The position numbers and the translations under genes are program-made. Positions 1 through 7,118 of a DNA stretch of 18,322 bases are shown piece after piece. The stretch's first letter is position 1. Each line of letters opens with the position of its first letter. Under the pieces are notes generated by a model. That model saw nothing but the letters and a program-made list of their open reading frames with translations. It ran no database searches and had not been told where the DNA came from. The stretch covers positions 1 through 18,322 of the forward strand of contig JBDKFN010000035.1 in assembly GCA_039798705.1 (NCBI GenBank), given 5' to 3'. Source of the DNA: CAIKLP01 sp039798705 (lineage in GTDB: Bacteria; Bacteroidota; Bacteroidia; Sphingobacteriales; Sphingobacteriaceae).

Positions 1-104
1 TAAGAAAAGGCAAGGCCTATTATTTTTGAATTGATTTTGGATGATGATTGAAAGACGTGTTAGACATTAACACACTACAATTTTAACCATTTTAATCTAA
101 TATT

Positions 105-126
105 CAAAAAAATGTCATTTTTTTTG
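105..126. terminator. A-tract/T-tract dyad, possible end of upstream transcript
   Basis: Seven A and then TG face CA and eight T across a single central T, with C and G at the outer ends. As RNA it would form a stem of seven A-U pairs with a five-base loop, followed by U residues. It lacks a GC-rich core, so it is at best a weak terminator for a gene that ends near the left edge of the window. It could also be a chance feature of AT-rich DNA. Confidence 0.25.
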
Positions 127-141
127 ACTTTAAACAAAGTT

Positions 142-189
142 TTGATGAAAATGTTTCCAGTTTTTACGCAAATTCGGCATTTTCATCAA
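142..189. repeat. 12-base perfect inverted repeat upstream of pyrF
   Basis: The arms are TTGATGAAAATG (142-153) and CATTTTCATCAA (178-189), exact reverse complements separated by 24 bases. The right arm covers the place where the -33 element of the pyrF promoter would lie. The loop is too long for an ordinary intrinsic terminator, so a protein-binding site is the more natural reading. No regulator is identified. Confidence 0.45.
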
Positions 190-207
190 TTTTCAAGCTA
201 AATTTAT

Positions 208-215
208 TAATTTTG
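208..215 (+). promoter_or_regulatory. Putative -7 promoter box of pyrF
   Basis: TAATTTTG fits the Bacteroidota -7 consensus TAnnTTTG at all fixed positions. Only three bases (AAC) separate it from the ATG at 219, so transcription would begin at or within a base or two of the start codon, giving a leaderless or nearly leaderless mRNA. No good TTTG -33 element is seen at the usual 19-21 base spacing. Confidence 0.5.
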
Positions 216-218
216 AAC

Positions 219-1052
219 ATGCAAAAAACAGACCTAATTCAGCAAATTAAAGCTAAAAAATCATTTTTATGTATTGGTTTAGATACCGATATCACTAAAA
301 TTCCAGCTCATTTACTTGCACAACCTGATCCTATTTTTGCATTCAATAAAGAGATCATTGATGTTACAGCTGATTTGTGTGTTGCATATAAACCAAATTT
401 AGCTTTCTACGAAAGCATGGGAGCTGCTGGATGGGAAAGTTTGCGTAAAACGATGGAATATATTCCTTCGCATTGTTTTACCATTGCAGACGCTAAAAGG
501 GGAGATATTGGAAATACTTCTTCCATGTATGCTAAAACTTTTTTTGATCCTTCAGCTGCAGGTTTTAATTTCGATTCTGTTACCGTTGCACCTTATATGG
601 GTTCCGATTCTGTTACCCCATTTTTTGCCTACGAAAACAAGTGGGTTATTTTATTAGCGCTTACATCTAACGAAGGCGCAAAGGATTTTCAATTTGATGC
701 CTTTGAAAACGGTGAAAAAGTTTTTGAAAGAGTGTTAACGAAATCTAGTCAATGGGGAACTGACCAAAACATGATGTATGTGGTAGGAGCTACGCGTGGA
801 GAGGCTTTCGCAGCAATTAGGAAATTAGTTCCTGAACATTTTTTATTGGTTCCGGGTGTTGGTGCGCAGGGTGGTTCTTTAGCAGATGTTTGTAAATATG
901 GAATCAACAAAGATTGCGGATTATTGGTCAATTCATCGAGGGCAATTATATACGCATCTAATACAATCGATTTTGCAAATCAAGCAAGGGCTGCAGCATT
1001 ACTTGTGCAACAAGAAATGGAAGAGATTTTAATATCTAACGGAATAATTTAA
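219..1052 (+). CDS. pyrF: Orotidine 5'-phosphate decarboxylase (type 2 PyrF)
   Basis: The enzyme decarboxylates orotidine monophosphate to UMP, the last step of de novo pyrimidine synthesis, in the cytosol. The product is 277 aa, the usual size of the longer type 2 family. The catalytic Asp-x-Lys-x-x-Asp element is seen as DAKRGDIGNT (about residues 91-100), and a phosphate-binding region near VPGVGAQGG is present. I chose ATG at 219. An in-frame TTG at 213 would add two residues, but it lies inside the -7 promoter box, so it is unlikely to be a start. The gene stands alone on the plus strand. Its stop overlaps the stop of recX on the other strand by four bases, leaving no space for a terminator. 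The family assignment is firm; the start is likely but not proven. Confidence 0.96.
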   Translation: MQKTDLIQQIKAKKSFLCIGLDTDITKIPAHLLAQPDPIFAFNKEIIDVTADLCVAYKPNLAFYESMGAAGWESLRKTMEYIPSHCFTIADAKRGDIGNTSSMYAKTFFDPSAAGFNFDSVTVAPYMGSDSVTPFFAYENKWVILLALTSNEGAKDFQFDAFENGEKVFERVLTKSSQWGTDQNMMYVVGATRGEAFAAIRKLVPEHFLLVPGVGAQGGSLADVCKYGINKDCGLLVNSSRAIIYASNTIDFANQARAAALLVQQEMEEILISNGII

Positions 1053-1543
1053 TTTTTTTTATTTCCTGCTCTTAAAATATCCCAAATTAAATCGCTTTCA
1101 AATCCTTTGCCTATAAGGTAAGTAGCTAATTTATTCATTTTTTTAATTGCATTCGTTTCGGTAATCTCTTTTGATTTTCTTTTGATTTCCAAACGAATCA
1201 TTTTCAAATAGCTTTCGTGGTCAATTAGTTTCAAAGCTTTTCTAATACAGGGTTCTGAAGTTCCTTTTAACCTCAATGCATTTTTTATTTTGAGTTTTCC
1301 CCAATGTTTAACGCGGAACTTACCACCAGCATAAGCGATGGCAAATCTTTCTTCATTTAGGAAATTTTCGGCAATTAAAAACGCAATTACATCTTCGGTA
1401 TCGTCTGCTGAAACGCCCATTTTTAATAGCTTTTCCCTTACTTCTTGTTGGCTTCTTTCTTGGTAAGCACAAAAATTAGCTAATTTCAGTTGCGCAGTTT
1501 TTTTATCTAATATGATTTGTTTTTTTTGCTTTTCTACTTGCAT
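1049..1543 (-). CDS. recX: Regulatory protein RecX
   Basis: RecX proteins bind RecA and usually inhibit its filament growth and ATPase, tuning recombination and the SOS response. The 164-aa product is helical and charged, normal in length, and shows the family pattern: an early RSQQEVREKL helix, then FLNEERFAIAYAGGKFRVKHWGKLKIKNAL, where the repeated three-helix unit begins again (shown only to mark the site, about residues 60-90). The gene follows the HutD-like gene by nine bases on the same strand, so the two probably share a transcript. recA is not in the window. The 3' end runs tail to tail into pyrF with a four-base overlap. RecX families diverge fast, so the call rests on pattern and length rather than on a catalytic motif. 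Confidence 0.88.
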   Translation of the reverse strand: MQVEKQKKQIILDKKTAQLKLANFCAYQERSQQEVREKLLKMGVSADDTEDVIAFLIAENFLNEERFAIAYAGGKFRVKHWGKLKIKNALRLKGTSEPCIRKALKLIDHESYLKMIRLEIKRKSKEITETNAIKKMNKLATYLIGKGFESDLIWDILRAGNKKN

Positions 1544-1552
1544 AAAATAGTA

Positions 1553-2146
1553 TTAATACCAAATTCTAGCCACGATAATTCTTGCTTGATGAATACATTG
1601 CATAGAAATACTTTCAGGAGATTGATCGTATTGTAAAATTACGCAATCGCCTTTTGCTAAATTAGCTGTTGTATTTTTGTCCTCTAAGGTAGTCATGCTA
1701 ATTGCTCCCTCCCAAATGTATATAAGGGTTACAGAGTTTTTGGTTACGACTTCTTCTTTATGAATTTGTTCAGTTTCTAATGCGTTACTTTCTAATTTTG
1801 CAAGTACTTTACCACGGTAAATGATGTTAAAGTCTGTAACCATTCCTTCCGCTTTGGTATCCCAGTCTCCTTCGAAAGAATCAACATCAAAAGTATTTAA
1901 AGTTTTGCTGTATAAATTTTCATGATGAATTTGCAGACTACCCGCTAAAATCATGAGCTCGCGACTGTATCCATTGAATTTAGTAAAAGTAGTTTCTGCT
2001 TGTTCAACAGTTGCCGTACTAATTCTAAAATCAAAATCTCTGGCTTCAAAACTTGTTTGATTTGGCCAAATAAATAATTCAGAAGTGGTACCTGCAGCCC
2101 AACGATTACTTGTTATTTCGCTTTGTTTTTTTATTTGTATGCTCAT
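1553..2146 (-). CDS. HutD/Ves family cupin-fold protein
   Basis: The 197-aa product matches the HutD/Ves family (formerly DUF886): a W-x-x-G-T-T-x-E-L element at residues 16-24, then DFDFRISTATVEQ and a GYSRELMILAG stretch, which follow the family order of strands in a bicupin fold. Family members lie in histidine-utilisation operons in some proteobacteria, and E. coli Ves is linked to cold growth, but the biochemical role is not settled. No hut genes are nearby. Here it is the first gene of a pair with recX (nine-base gap) and is divergent from murF-alr. It has no signal peptide and is likely cytosolic. Family membership is fairly sure; the function is unknown. Confidence 0.85.
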   Translation of the reverse strand: MSIQIKKQSEITSNRWAAGTTSELFIWPNQTSFEARDFDFRISTATVEQAETTFTKFNGYSRELMILAGSLQIHHENLYSKTLNTFDVDSFEGDWDTKAEGMVTDFNIIYRGKVLAKLESNALETEQIHKEEVVTKNSVTLIYIWEGAISMTTLEDKNTTANLAKGDCVILQYDQSPESISMQCIHQARIIVARIWY

Positions 2147-2170
2147 AATTAGCGATTAAAGGCTTAAAAA

Positions 2171-2231
2171 TAGGGCTAATTATCGGCTTATTAGCTATAT
2201 TTATATCCTAAATTAAGTATTTAGGGCTAAT
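2171..2231. repeat. TAGGGCTAAT direct repeat pair
   Basis: Two identical ten-base copies, at 2171-2180 and 2222-2231, have starts 51 bases apart, close to five turns of B-DNA. A half-site in inverted orientation (ATTAGC, 2190-2195) lies between them. That geometry fits cooperative binding on one DNA face, but the short length and AT-rich setting leave room for chance. Confidence 0.4.
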
Positions 2232-2283
2232 AAAGCGAGGGTAAATTGTTAATTTAATTAACGCGCTTACGCTAAATTAAAAC

Positions 2284-2291
2284 GATATTTG
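2284..2291 (+). promoter_or_regulatory. Putative -7 promoter box of murF-alr
   Basis: GATATTTG differs from TAnnTTTG only at the first base. It ends three bases before the ATG at 2295, the same geometry as at pyrF, and again implies a leaderless transcript. The -33 region is not recognisable. Confidence 0.35.
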
Positions 2292-2294
2292 AAT

Positions 2295-4742
2295 ATGGAA
2301 TTTAAGTACGATGTGAAAACCATTCAACATATATTGAATGCTACATCCATCATTACATCACCTAATGCTACCATTGAATGGTTGTTGATTGACAGCAGGA
2401 AAATTATTCGTGCCGAATCATCTTTGTTTTTTGCCATTAAAGGCAAAACAGATGCGATGCAATTTATTCCATATTTATACCAGCAAGGAGTACGCAATTT
2501 TGTAGTAAGCGAGGCGCCAGTTGAAATTTTAGCCTATCCAGACGCAAATTTTTATATTGTACAAGATACGCTAAAAGCAATGCAGGCAATGGCTTCGGCT
2601 CATCGTCAGCAATTTCAAATTCCGGTAATAGGCATTACGGGGAGCAACGGTAAAACCATTGTAAAAGATTGGTTGTATCAATTGTTGACGCCAGAATATG
2701 CCATTGCAAGAAGCCCTAAAAGTTATAATTCGCAAATTGGCGTTCCATTTTCTGTTTGGCAAATGGCACCACATACGCAATTAGCAATAATCGAAGCAGG
2801 TATTTCTCAAGCAGGCGAAATGGATTCCTTGAGTGAAATTATTAGTCCTACAATTGGGGTAATGACTAACCTGAAAACTGCGCATGCAGAGGGTTTTAAA
2901 GATAATTTAGAAAAATTACAAGAGAAGTTAAAGTTATTTTCGAGTGCTGAACTAGTAATTATTCCACTGGATTTTATGCCAGATGGTTTTAACTTACCAA
3001 ATGCATTCACTTGGTCGCAAAAGCAACCGGCTGACTTAGCAATTAAAGAAATACAAAAAGGAAAAAATCAAACCAATATTTCAGGCTTATTTAAAAATCA
3101 AAAGCTACAAATAACCATCCCTTTCGTAGACGATGCAGCTATTGAAAATGCCATTACTTGTTGGGCTGTGATGCTTGCAATGGAATATGATCCTGCAATT
3201 GCAATGGAAAGATTTCTTCATTTGCCAGCAATTCAAATGCGTTTGGAACTGAAGCAAGGTATCAACCAAACTTCCATTATCAATGATAGTTATAGTGCTG
3301 ATATTGCCTCTTTATATATTGCGGTAGATTTCTTAAATCAACAGCAACAATACCAACATAAAAGCATTATTCTTTCTGATTTTAGTACAACTTTAACGGA
3401 TCAGAATTACCAAGAAATAATTGCTTTCTTAAAATCTAAAGGGATTCAAAAGTTTATTGGAATTGGTCCAGAACTCTTTAAAAATAAAGACTTGTTTGAT
3501 TTTGATAAATCTTTTTTCTATCAAAATACAGCAGATTTCTTAAGTCACTTTAACTTAATGGAGTTTCAAGAAGAAGTTATTTTAATTAAAGGAGCAAGGC
3601 TTTATGAGTTTGAAAAAATCGTTAATCTATTAGCGCTCAAAGCACATGAAACTGTAATGGAAATTAATTTAAATGCAGTGGTGCATAATCTTAATTTCTA
3701 TCGTTCCAAACTCAAGAAGTCTACTAAAATAATGGCAATGGTTAAGGCCTATTCTTATGGAAGTGGCAGCTTTGAAATTGCCAATGTATTGGCTTATAAT
3801 AAAGTGGATTACTTAGCAGTTGCTTATGTTGACGAAGGAGTAGCCCTCAGGCAAGCGGGTATCAAATTGCCTATAATGGTGATGAGTCCCGAGGAGAGTG
3901 GCTTTGAGCTCATGCTTACTCATCAATTAGAACCCGAAATTTACAGCTTAAATGTTCTAAAATCTTTCATTGAATTTTTAACTATTAAAAAAGCGAATGC
4001 ATTTCCAATTCATTTAAAAATAGATACGGGTATGCATCGATTGGGTTTTGATGAATCTGATCTATCAGAATTAGTAATATTATTAAAAGAGAATAAGCTT
4101 GTAAAAGTGCTTTCTGTTTTTTCACATTTGGCTAGTTCCGATAATAGTTCATTAGATGAATATACCCAAAAGCAACTTTCATTATTTGAAAAAATCACTA
4201 CAAAATTAAAGGATAATTTAGCAGTTGATTTTATGAAGCACATTGCCAACACCGCAGCCATATTGCGTTTCCCAGAAGCGCAATACGATATGGTGCGTTT
4301 GGGGATAGGACTATATGGAATTGAAAATGTGGGTAATTTTGAAGACCAATTACAAACTGTTGGAACTTTAAAAACGACCATTACACAAATAAGAAAAGTA
4401 TCGGCTGGCGAAACAATTGGTTATAGTCGCAAAGGTGTTTTGTCAAAAGATTCCTTAATTGCAACCGTTAAAATTGGATACGCAGACGGCTATGCTAGGA
4501 GGTTTGGAAATGGAGTAGGTGAGATGTTAGTCGGTGGTCAGTTGGTAAAGGTTGTGGGCAATGTATGCATGGATATGTGTATGCTTGATGTAACGGGCCT
4601 TTCCGTTAATGAAGGCGATGAAGTAATTGTTTTTGGAGCGCAATATTCTATCAATGAATTAGCAAAAAAATCGGACACCATACCTTATGAAATTTTAACA
4701 AGTATTTCTCAACGTGTAAAAAGAATTTATTATTATGAATAA
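2295..4742 (+). CDS. Bifunctional MurF ligase / alanine racemase
   Basis: This 815-aa fusion joins two cytosolic peptidoglycan enzymes. Residues about 1-450 are MurF, which ligates D-Ala-D-Ala to the UDP-MurNAc-tripeptide using ATP. The P-loop is GITGSNGKT at 113-121, followed by the SYNSQIGVP stretch, a TNLKTAHAEGF loop and an MRLELK segment. Residues about 455-815 are a PLP-dependent alanine racemase, which makes the D-Ala used by the pathway. The PLP lysine is in MVKAYSYG (Lys484), the catalytic tyrosine in IGYADGY (Tyr729), and a CMDM motif follows. Fused MurF-Alr is a known arrangement in Bacteroidota. In-frame TTG at 2289 lies inside the promoter box, so ATG 2295 is preferred. The last eight bases overlap the DUF502 gene, suggesting translational coupling. 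The sequence reads SYSADIAS where many MurF proteins have YNANP; this may be a lineage feature. Confidence 0.96.
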   Translation: MEFKYDVKTIQHILNATSIITSPNATIEWLLIDSRKIIRAESSLFFAIKGKTDAMQFIPYLYQQGVRNFVVSEAPVEILAYPDANFYIVQDTLKAMQAMASAHRQQFQIPVIGITGSNGKTIVKDWLYQLLTPEYAIARSPKSYNSQIGVPFSVWQMAPHTQLAIIEAGISQAGEMDSLSEIISPTIGVMTNLKTAHAEGFKDNLEKLQEKLKLFSSAELVIIPLDFMPDGFNLPNAFTWSQKQPADLAIKEIQKGKNQTNISGLFKNQKLQITIPFVDDAAIENAITCWAVMLAMEYDPAIAMERFLHLPAIQMRLELKQGINQTSIINDSYSADIASLYIAVDFLNQQQQYQHKSIILSDFSTTLTDQNYQEIIAFLKSKGIQKFIGIGPELFKNKDLFDFDKSFFYQNTADFLSHFNLMEFQEEVILIKGARLYEFEKIVNLLALKAHETVMEINLNAVVHNLNFYRSKLKKSTKIMAMVKAYSYGSGSFEIANVLAYNKVDYLAVAYVDEGVALRQAGIKLPIMVMSPEESGFELMLTHQLEPEIYSLNVLKSFIEFLTIKKANAFPIHLKIDTGMHRLGFDESDLSELVILLKENKLVKVLSVFSHLASSDNSSLDEYTQKQLSLFEKITTKLKDNLAVDFMKHIANTAAILRFPEAQYDMVRLGIGLYGIENVGNFEDQLQTVGTLKTTITQIRKVSAGETIGYSRKGVLSKDSLIATVKIGYADGYARRFGNGVGEMLVGGQLVKVVGNVCMDMCMLDVTGLSVNEGDEVIVFGAQYSINELAKKSDTIPYEILTSISQRVKRIYYYE

Positions 4743-5286
4743 AGTGTTGAAACTAATTTTAAATTATTTTTTTAAAGGCGTATTAATTTTAGTGCCAATT
4801 TTTTTCAGTGTATATGTAATTTATTATGTCATTAAAAGCATTGATGGTATTGTAAACATTGGCATTCCGGGTGCAGGGATTTTAATTGTACTTACCGGAT
4901 TTACTATAGTTGGAGCTTTGGTTACTTCTTTTATTACGGAACCAATTTTTAACTATTTTGATCGATTATTGAATAGAATGCCATTTTTCAAAATGATGTA
5001 TTCATCCATTAGAGATTTGTTAGAAGCCTTTGTAGGCGAAGAAAAAAAATTCAATGAACCAGTAACTGTTTTAGATGATTCGGGTTTGAAACAAATTGGG
5101 TTTTTAACACAAAGAGACTTATCAAACATCGGTTTACCAGGAGACGTTGCTGTATATTTTCCATTCTCTTATAGTTTTGCCGGAAGGGTAATGATAGTAC
5201 CTAAAGATAAAGTAAGCCCATTGGCTATGAAATCTTCAGATGCAATGAAATTCGTTCTTTCAGGCGGTGTAACAGAAATAGAATAG
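4735..5286 (+). CDS. DUF502 family inner-membrane protein
   Basis: The 183-aa product has two predicted membrane spans (about residues 10-33 and 47-70), then a soluble part with the DUF502 hallmarks: a LLNRMPFFKMMYSSIRDLLEAF-like amphipathic region, a GFLT stretch and a VAVYFPFSYSFAGRVMIVP-like segment near the C-terminus. The molecular function of DUF502 is unknown. The start ATG lies inside the last codons of murF-alr (eight-base overlap), and miaA begins five bases after its stop, so it is the middle gene of a three-gene operon. Its link to a cell-wall enzyme is suggestive of an envelope role, but that is inference. Confidence 0.88.
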   Translation: MNKVLKLILNYFFKGVLILVPIFFSVYVIYYVIKSIDGIVNIGIPGAGILIVLTGFTIVGALVTSFITEPIFNYFDRLLNRMPFFKMMYSSIRDLLEAFVGEEKKFNEPVTVLDDSGLKQIGFLTQRDLSNIGLPGDVAVYFPFSYSFAGRVMIVPKDKVSPLAMKSSDAMKFVLSGGVTEIE

Positions 5287-5291
5287 CTTTC

Positions 5292-6236
5292 ATGAATGCT
5301 AATGCTTTGCCAATTATTGCTATTATTGGACCCACCGCTTCAGGAAAAACGCAATTGGCTGTTGAACTTGCAGCACAAATCGATGCTGAAATTATCAGCG
5401 TAGATGCACGTCAAGTTTATAAACAATTAAATATTGGAACCGGTAAAGATTTAGCAAGCTATCACATAAATGGTCGTTCAATTCCTTATCATTTAATAGA
5501 TATTGTTGAACCAAAAGAAAGATACCACATCTACCAATTTCAAAAAGATTTTTTCAATGCCGTTCAAGACATTTGGTCAAGAGGTAAAAGAGTGATTGCC
5601 TGTGGTGGAACAGGATTGTATTTAGAGGCTGTAATTGGTCCTTTTGAATACACATCTGTGCCAATAAACACTAGCCTTAGAGCTGATTTAGCGCACTTAG
5701 ATTTAACATCCTTAAATCAAAATTTTCATCAAATTCCTGAACTGCTAAATGTTGAATATTCACCAGATTTATCTACTAAAAAAAGAAGCATCAGAGCCAT
5801 TGAAATCAAAACTTTTTTGCAAAATAATGGCATTCCAAATAACAACTTTCCTAAAATAGATTTTCAAGTATTTGCAACTACATTGCCTTCTGAAATTCGT
5901 AATCAGAAAATTGATTTACGCCTGAAAGCGCGCATAGCTGAAGGCTTAATAACAGAGGTAAGCGAGCTATTAGCAAATGGTATAGATCCGGCTCAACTGG
6001 AGTATTTTGGTTTAGAGTATAAATTTTGTTTAGCTCATTTACAAGGTAAATTGACCCTGCCTGAACTGGAATTAAAATTAAGTATTGCCATACACCAATA
6101 TGCAAAAAGACAAATGACTTATTTCAGAAAAATGGAAAAGTCGGGGGTTAATATTCACTGGTTAGACACGCAAGAGAGCCCAATTACGGAGCTTTTAGCG
6201 AATATTACTATTCATAATAAAAAAATAGCCTTCTAA
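5292..6236 (+). CDS. miaA: MiaA-like tRNA dimethylallyltransferase (divergent type)
   Basis: MiaA transfers a dimethylallyl group to N6 of adenosine-37 in tRNAs that read UNN codons. The 314-aa product has the P-loop GPTASGKT (13-20), the substrate-binding DARQVY (38-43) where DSRQVY is usual, GGTGLYLEA, a KKRSIRAIEI segment and a C-terminal YAKRQMTYFRK (270-280). It departs from typical MiaA at IGTGKDL (48-54; usual IGTAKP) and at GLEYK (240-244; usual GYKE). To my knowledge, Bacteroidota often carry two MiaA paralogs; this looks like the less canonical type, so the exact tRNA substrate is uncertain. It ends the murF-alr operon, and its stop codon lies within a palindromic terminator. Prenyltransferase family is sure; the role as main MiaA is not. 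Confidence 0.88.
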   Translation: MNANALPIIAIIGPTASGKTQLAVELAAQIDAEIISVDARQVYKQLNIGTGKDLASYHINGRSIPYHLIDIVEPKERYHIYQFQKDFFNAVQDIWSRGKRVIACGGTGLYLEAVIGPFEYTSVPINTSLRADLAHLDLTSLNQNFHQIPELLNVEYSPDLSTKKRSIRAIEIKTFLQNNGIPNNNFPKIDFQVFATTLPSEIRNQKIDLRLKARIAEGLITEVSELLANGIDPAQLEYFGLEYKFCLAHLQGKLTLPELELKLSIAIHQYAKRQMTYFRKMEKSGVNIHWLDTQESPITELLANITIHNKKIAF

Positions 6237-6255
6237 ATTTAGAAGGCTATTTTTT
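6220..6255. terminator. Perfect bidirectional terminator shared by miaA and accD
   Basis: The 36 bases form an exact palindrome centred between 6237 and 6238. As RNA it gives a long stem with the core ATAGCCTTCT paired to AGAAGGCTAT, and six A on one side become six U on the other, so it works as an intrinsic terminator in both directions. It contains the miaA stop codon (6234-6236) and reaches the accD stop (6254-6256), so the same bases serve two convergent operons. Confidence 0.9.
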
Positions 6256-7099
6256 AGTTTTTGATCATTCTTAGGAAAGTTCCTAATCTATTTTTTAAAT
6301 CTTTTCGATCAACTATAAAGTCAAGGAAGCCATGTTCTAAAACGAACTCTGCTGTTTGAAAACCTTTTGGTAAATCTCTTTTAATGGTTTCTTTAATAAC
6401 CCTTGGGCCTGCGAAGCCAATTAGAGCCCCAGGTTCAGAGATATTAATGTCGCCTAGCATTGCGTAAGATGCAGTTACTCCACCCGTTGTAGGGTCTGTA
6501 CAAAGCGAAATATAAGGTAATTTGTTTTGTGCTAGTAACGCAAGTTTTGCAGATGTTTTTGCCATTTGCATTAAAGAGTAGGCAGCTTCCATCATTCTAG
6601 CTCCACCAGACTTTGAAATAATCATGAAGCCATATTTATTGGCAATGCAATAATCAATGGCTCTGCTAATTTTCTCTCCAACAACCGAACCCATCGAACC
6701 ACCAATGAAATTGAAGTCCATACAGCAAATCACTAAATCTTCGCCTTCCACTTTCCCATGAGCTGTTCTCATGGCATCTTTTAGGCCAGTTTTTGAAATG
6801 GTATCTTTTACTCTTTCTGGATAGTTTTTAGTGTCAACGAATTTTAATGGATCGCCAGATGTTAAATTTTCATCTAATTCCACAAAATGATTGTCATCAA
6901 AAATAATTTTAAAGTATTCTTTAGAACCAATTCTTAAATGATAATTGCAATGAGAGCAGATGTAATTATTTGCCTCTAAATCGGGTGTATATAATGGTTT
7001 TTTGCAAGACGGACATTTATTCCAAACCCCATCAGGCACATCTAACTTTTCATCAGTAGACGTTAAAATGCCATCATCTTTTCTTTTAAACCAAGCCAT
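6254..7099 (-). CDS. accD: Acetyl-CoA carboxylase carboxyltransferase subunit beta
   Basis: AccD with AccA transfers the carboxyl group from biotin on AccB to acetyl-CoA, making malonyl-CoA for fatty-acid synthesis in the cytosol. The 281-aa product is normal in length. An N-terminal zinc ribbon is seen as C29-x2-C32 and C48-x2-C51. The crotonase-fold core has GGSMGSVVGEKI, SGGARMMEAA and PTTGGVTASYAMLGD, followed by EPGALIGFAGPRVIKET-type residues that line the CoA site. It starts 19 bases after the fbaB stop, so it is probably co-transcribed from the aldolase side. Its 3' end lies in the shared palindromic terminator. accA is not in the window. Confidence 0.97.
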   Translation of the reverse strand: MAWFKRKDDGILTSTDEKLDVPDGVWNKCPSCKKPLYTPDLEANNYICSHCNYHLRIGSKEYFKIIFDDNHFVELDENLTSGDPLKFVDTKNYPERVKDTISKTGLKDAMRTAHGKVEGEDLVICCMDFNFIGGSMGSVVGEKISRAIDYCIANKYGFMIISKSGGARMMEAAYSLMQMAKTSAKLALLAQNKLPYISLCTDPTTGGVTASYAMLGDINISEPGALIGFAGPRVIKETIKRDLPKGFQTAEFVLEHGFLDFIVDRKDLKNRLGTFLRMIKN

Positions 7100-7118
7100 A
7101 GTAATTTTGCTATTTTAA

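Larger units (their letters stand above)
1..218. other. Leader region upstream of pyrF
   Basis: This AT-rich stretch has no convincing complete gene. The first 50 bases could hold the last codons of an upstream plus-strand gene, since short open stretches end at TGA in more than one frame, but none can be identified. The rest holds an A-tract/T-tract dyad (105-126), a 12-base inverted repeat (142-153 and 178-189) and a -7 box next to the pyrF start (208-215). Confidence 0.5.
2147..2294. other. Divergent intergenic region between the HutD-like gene and murF-alr
   Basis: These 148 bases must hold promoters for both directions. A perfect ten-base direct repeat TAGGGCTAAT occurs at 2171-2180 and 2222-2231. 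The first copy also forms an inverted repeat, GCTAAT (2175-2180) with ATTAGC (2190-2195). Another ATTAGC sits just upstream of the HutD-like start. This clustering suggests a regulator-binding region. No convincing -7 box is seen for the minus-strand gene. Confidence 0.4.

Noticed and set aside
1..50. C-terminal end of an upstream gene
   Set aside because: Short open stretches end at TGA in more than one frame, but none is long enough to identify, so no partial gene was called.
213..221. TTG start for pyrF two codons upstream of ATG
   Set aside because: The TTG is the end of a TAnnTTTG promoter box and the extra residues are not conserved-looking; ATG at 219 is preferred. The same applies to TTG 2289 versus ATG 2295 for murF-alr.
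749..931. Antisense open frames inside pyrF, murF-alr, miaA, the TonB receptor, mtaB and the phosphatase
   Set aside because: They are short, lie wholly within well-supported genes on the other strand, and their translations show no domain or plausible composition.
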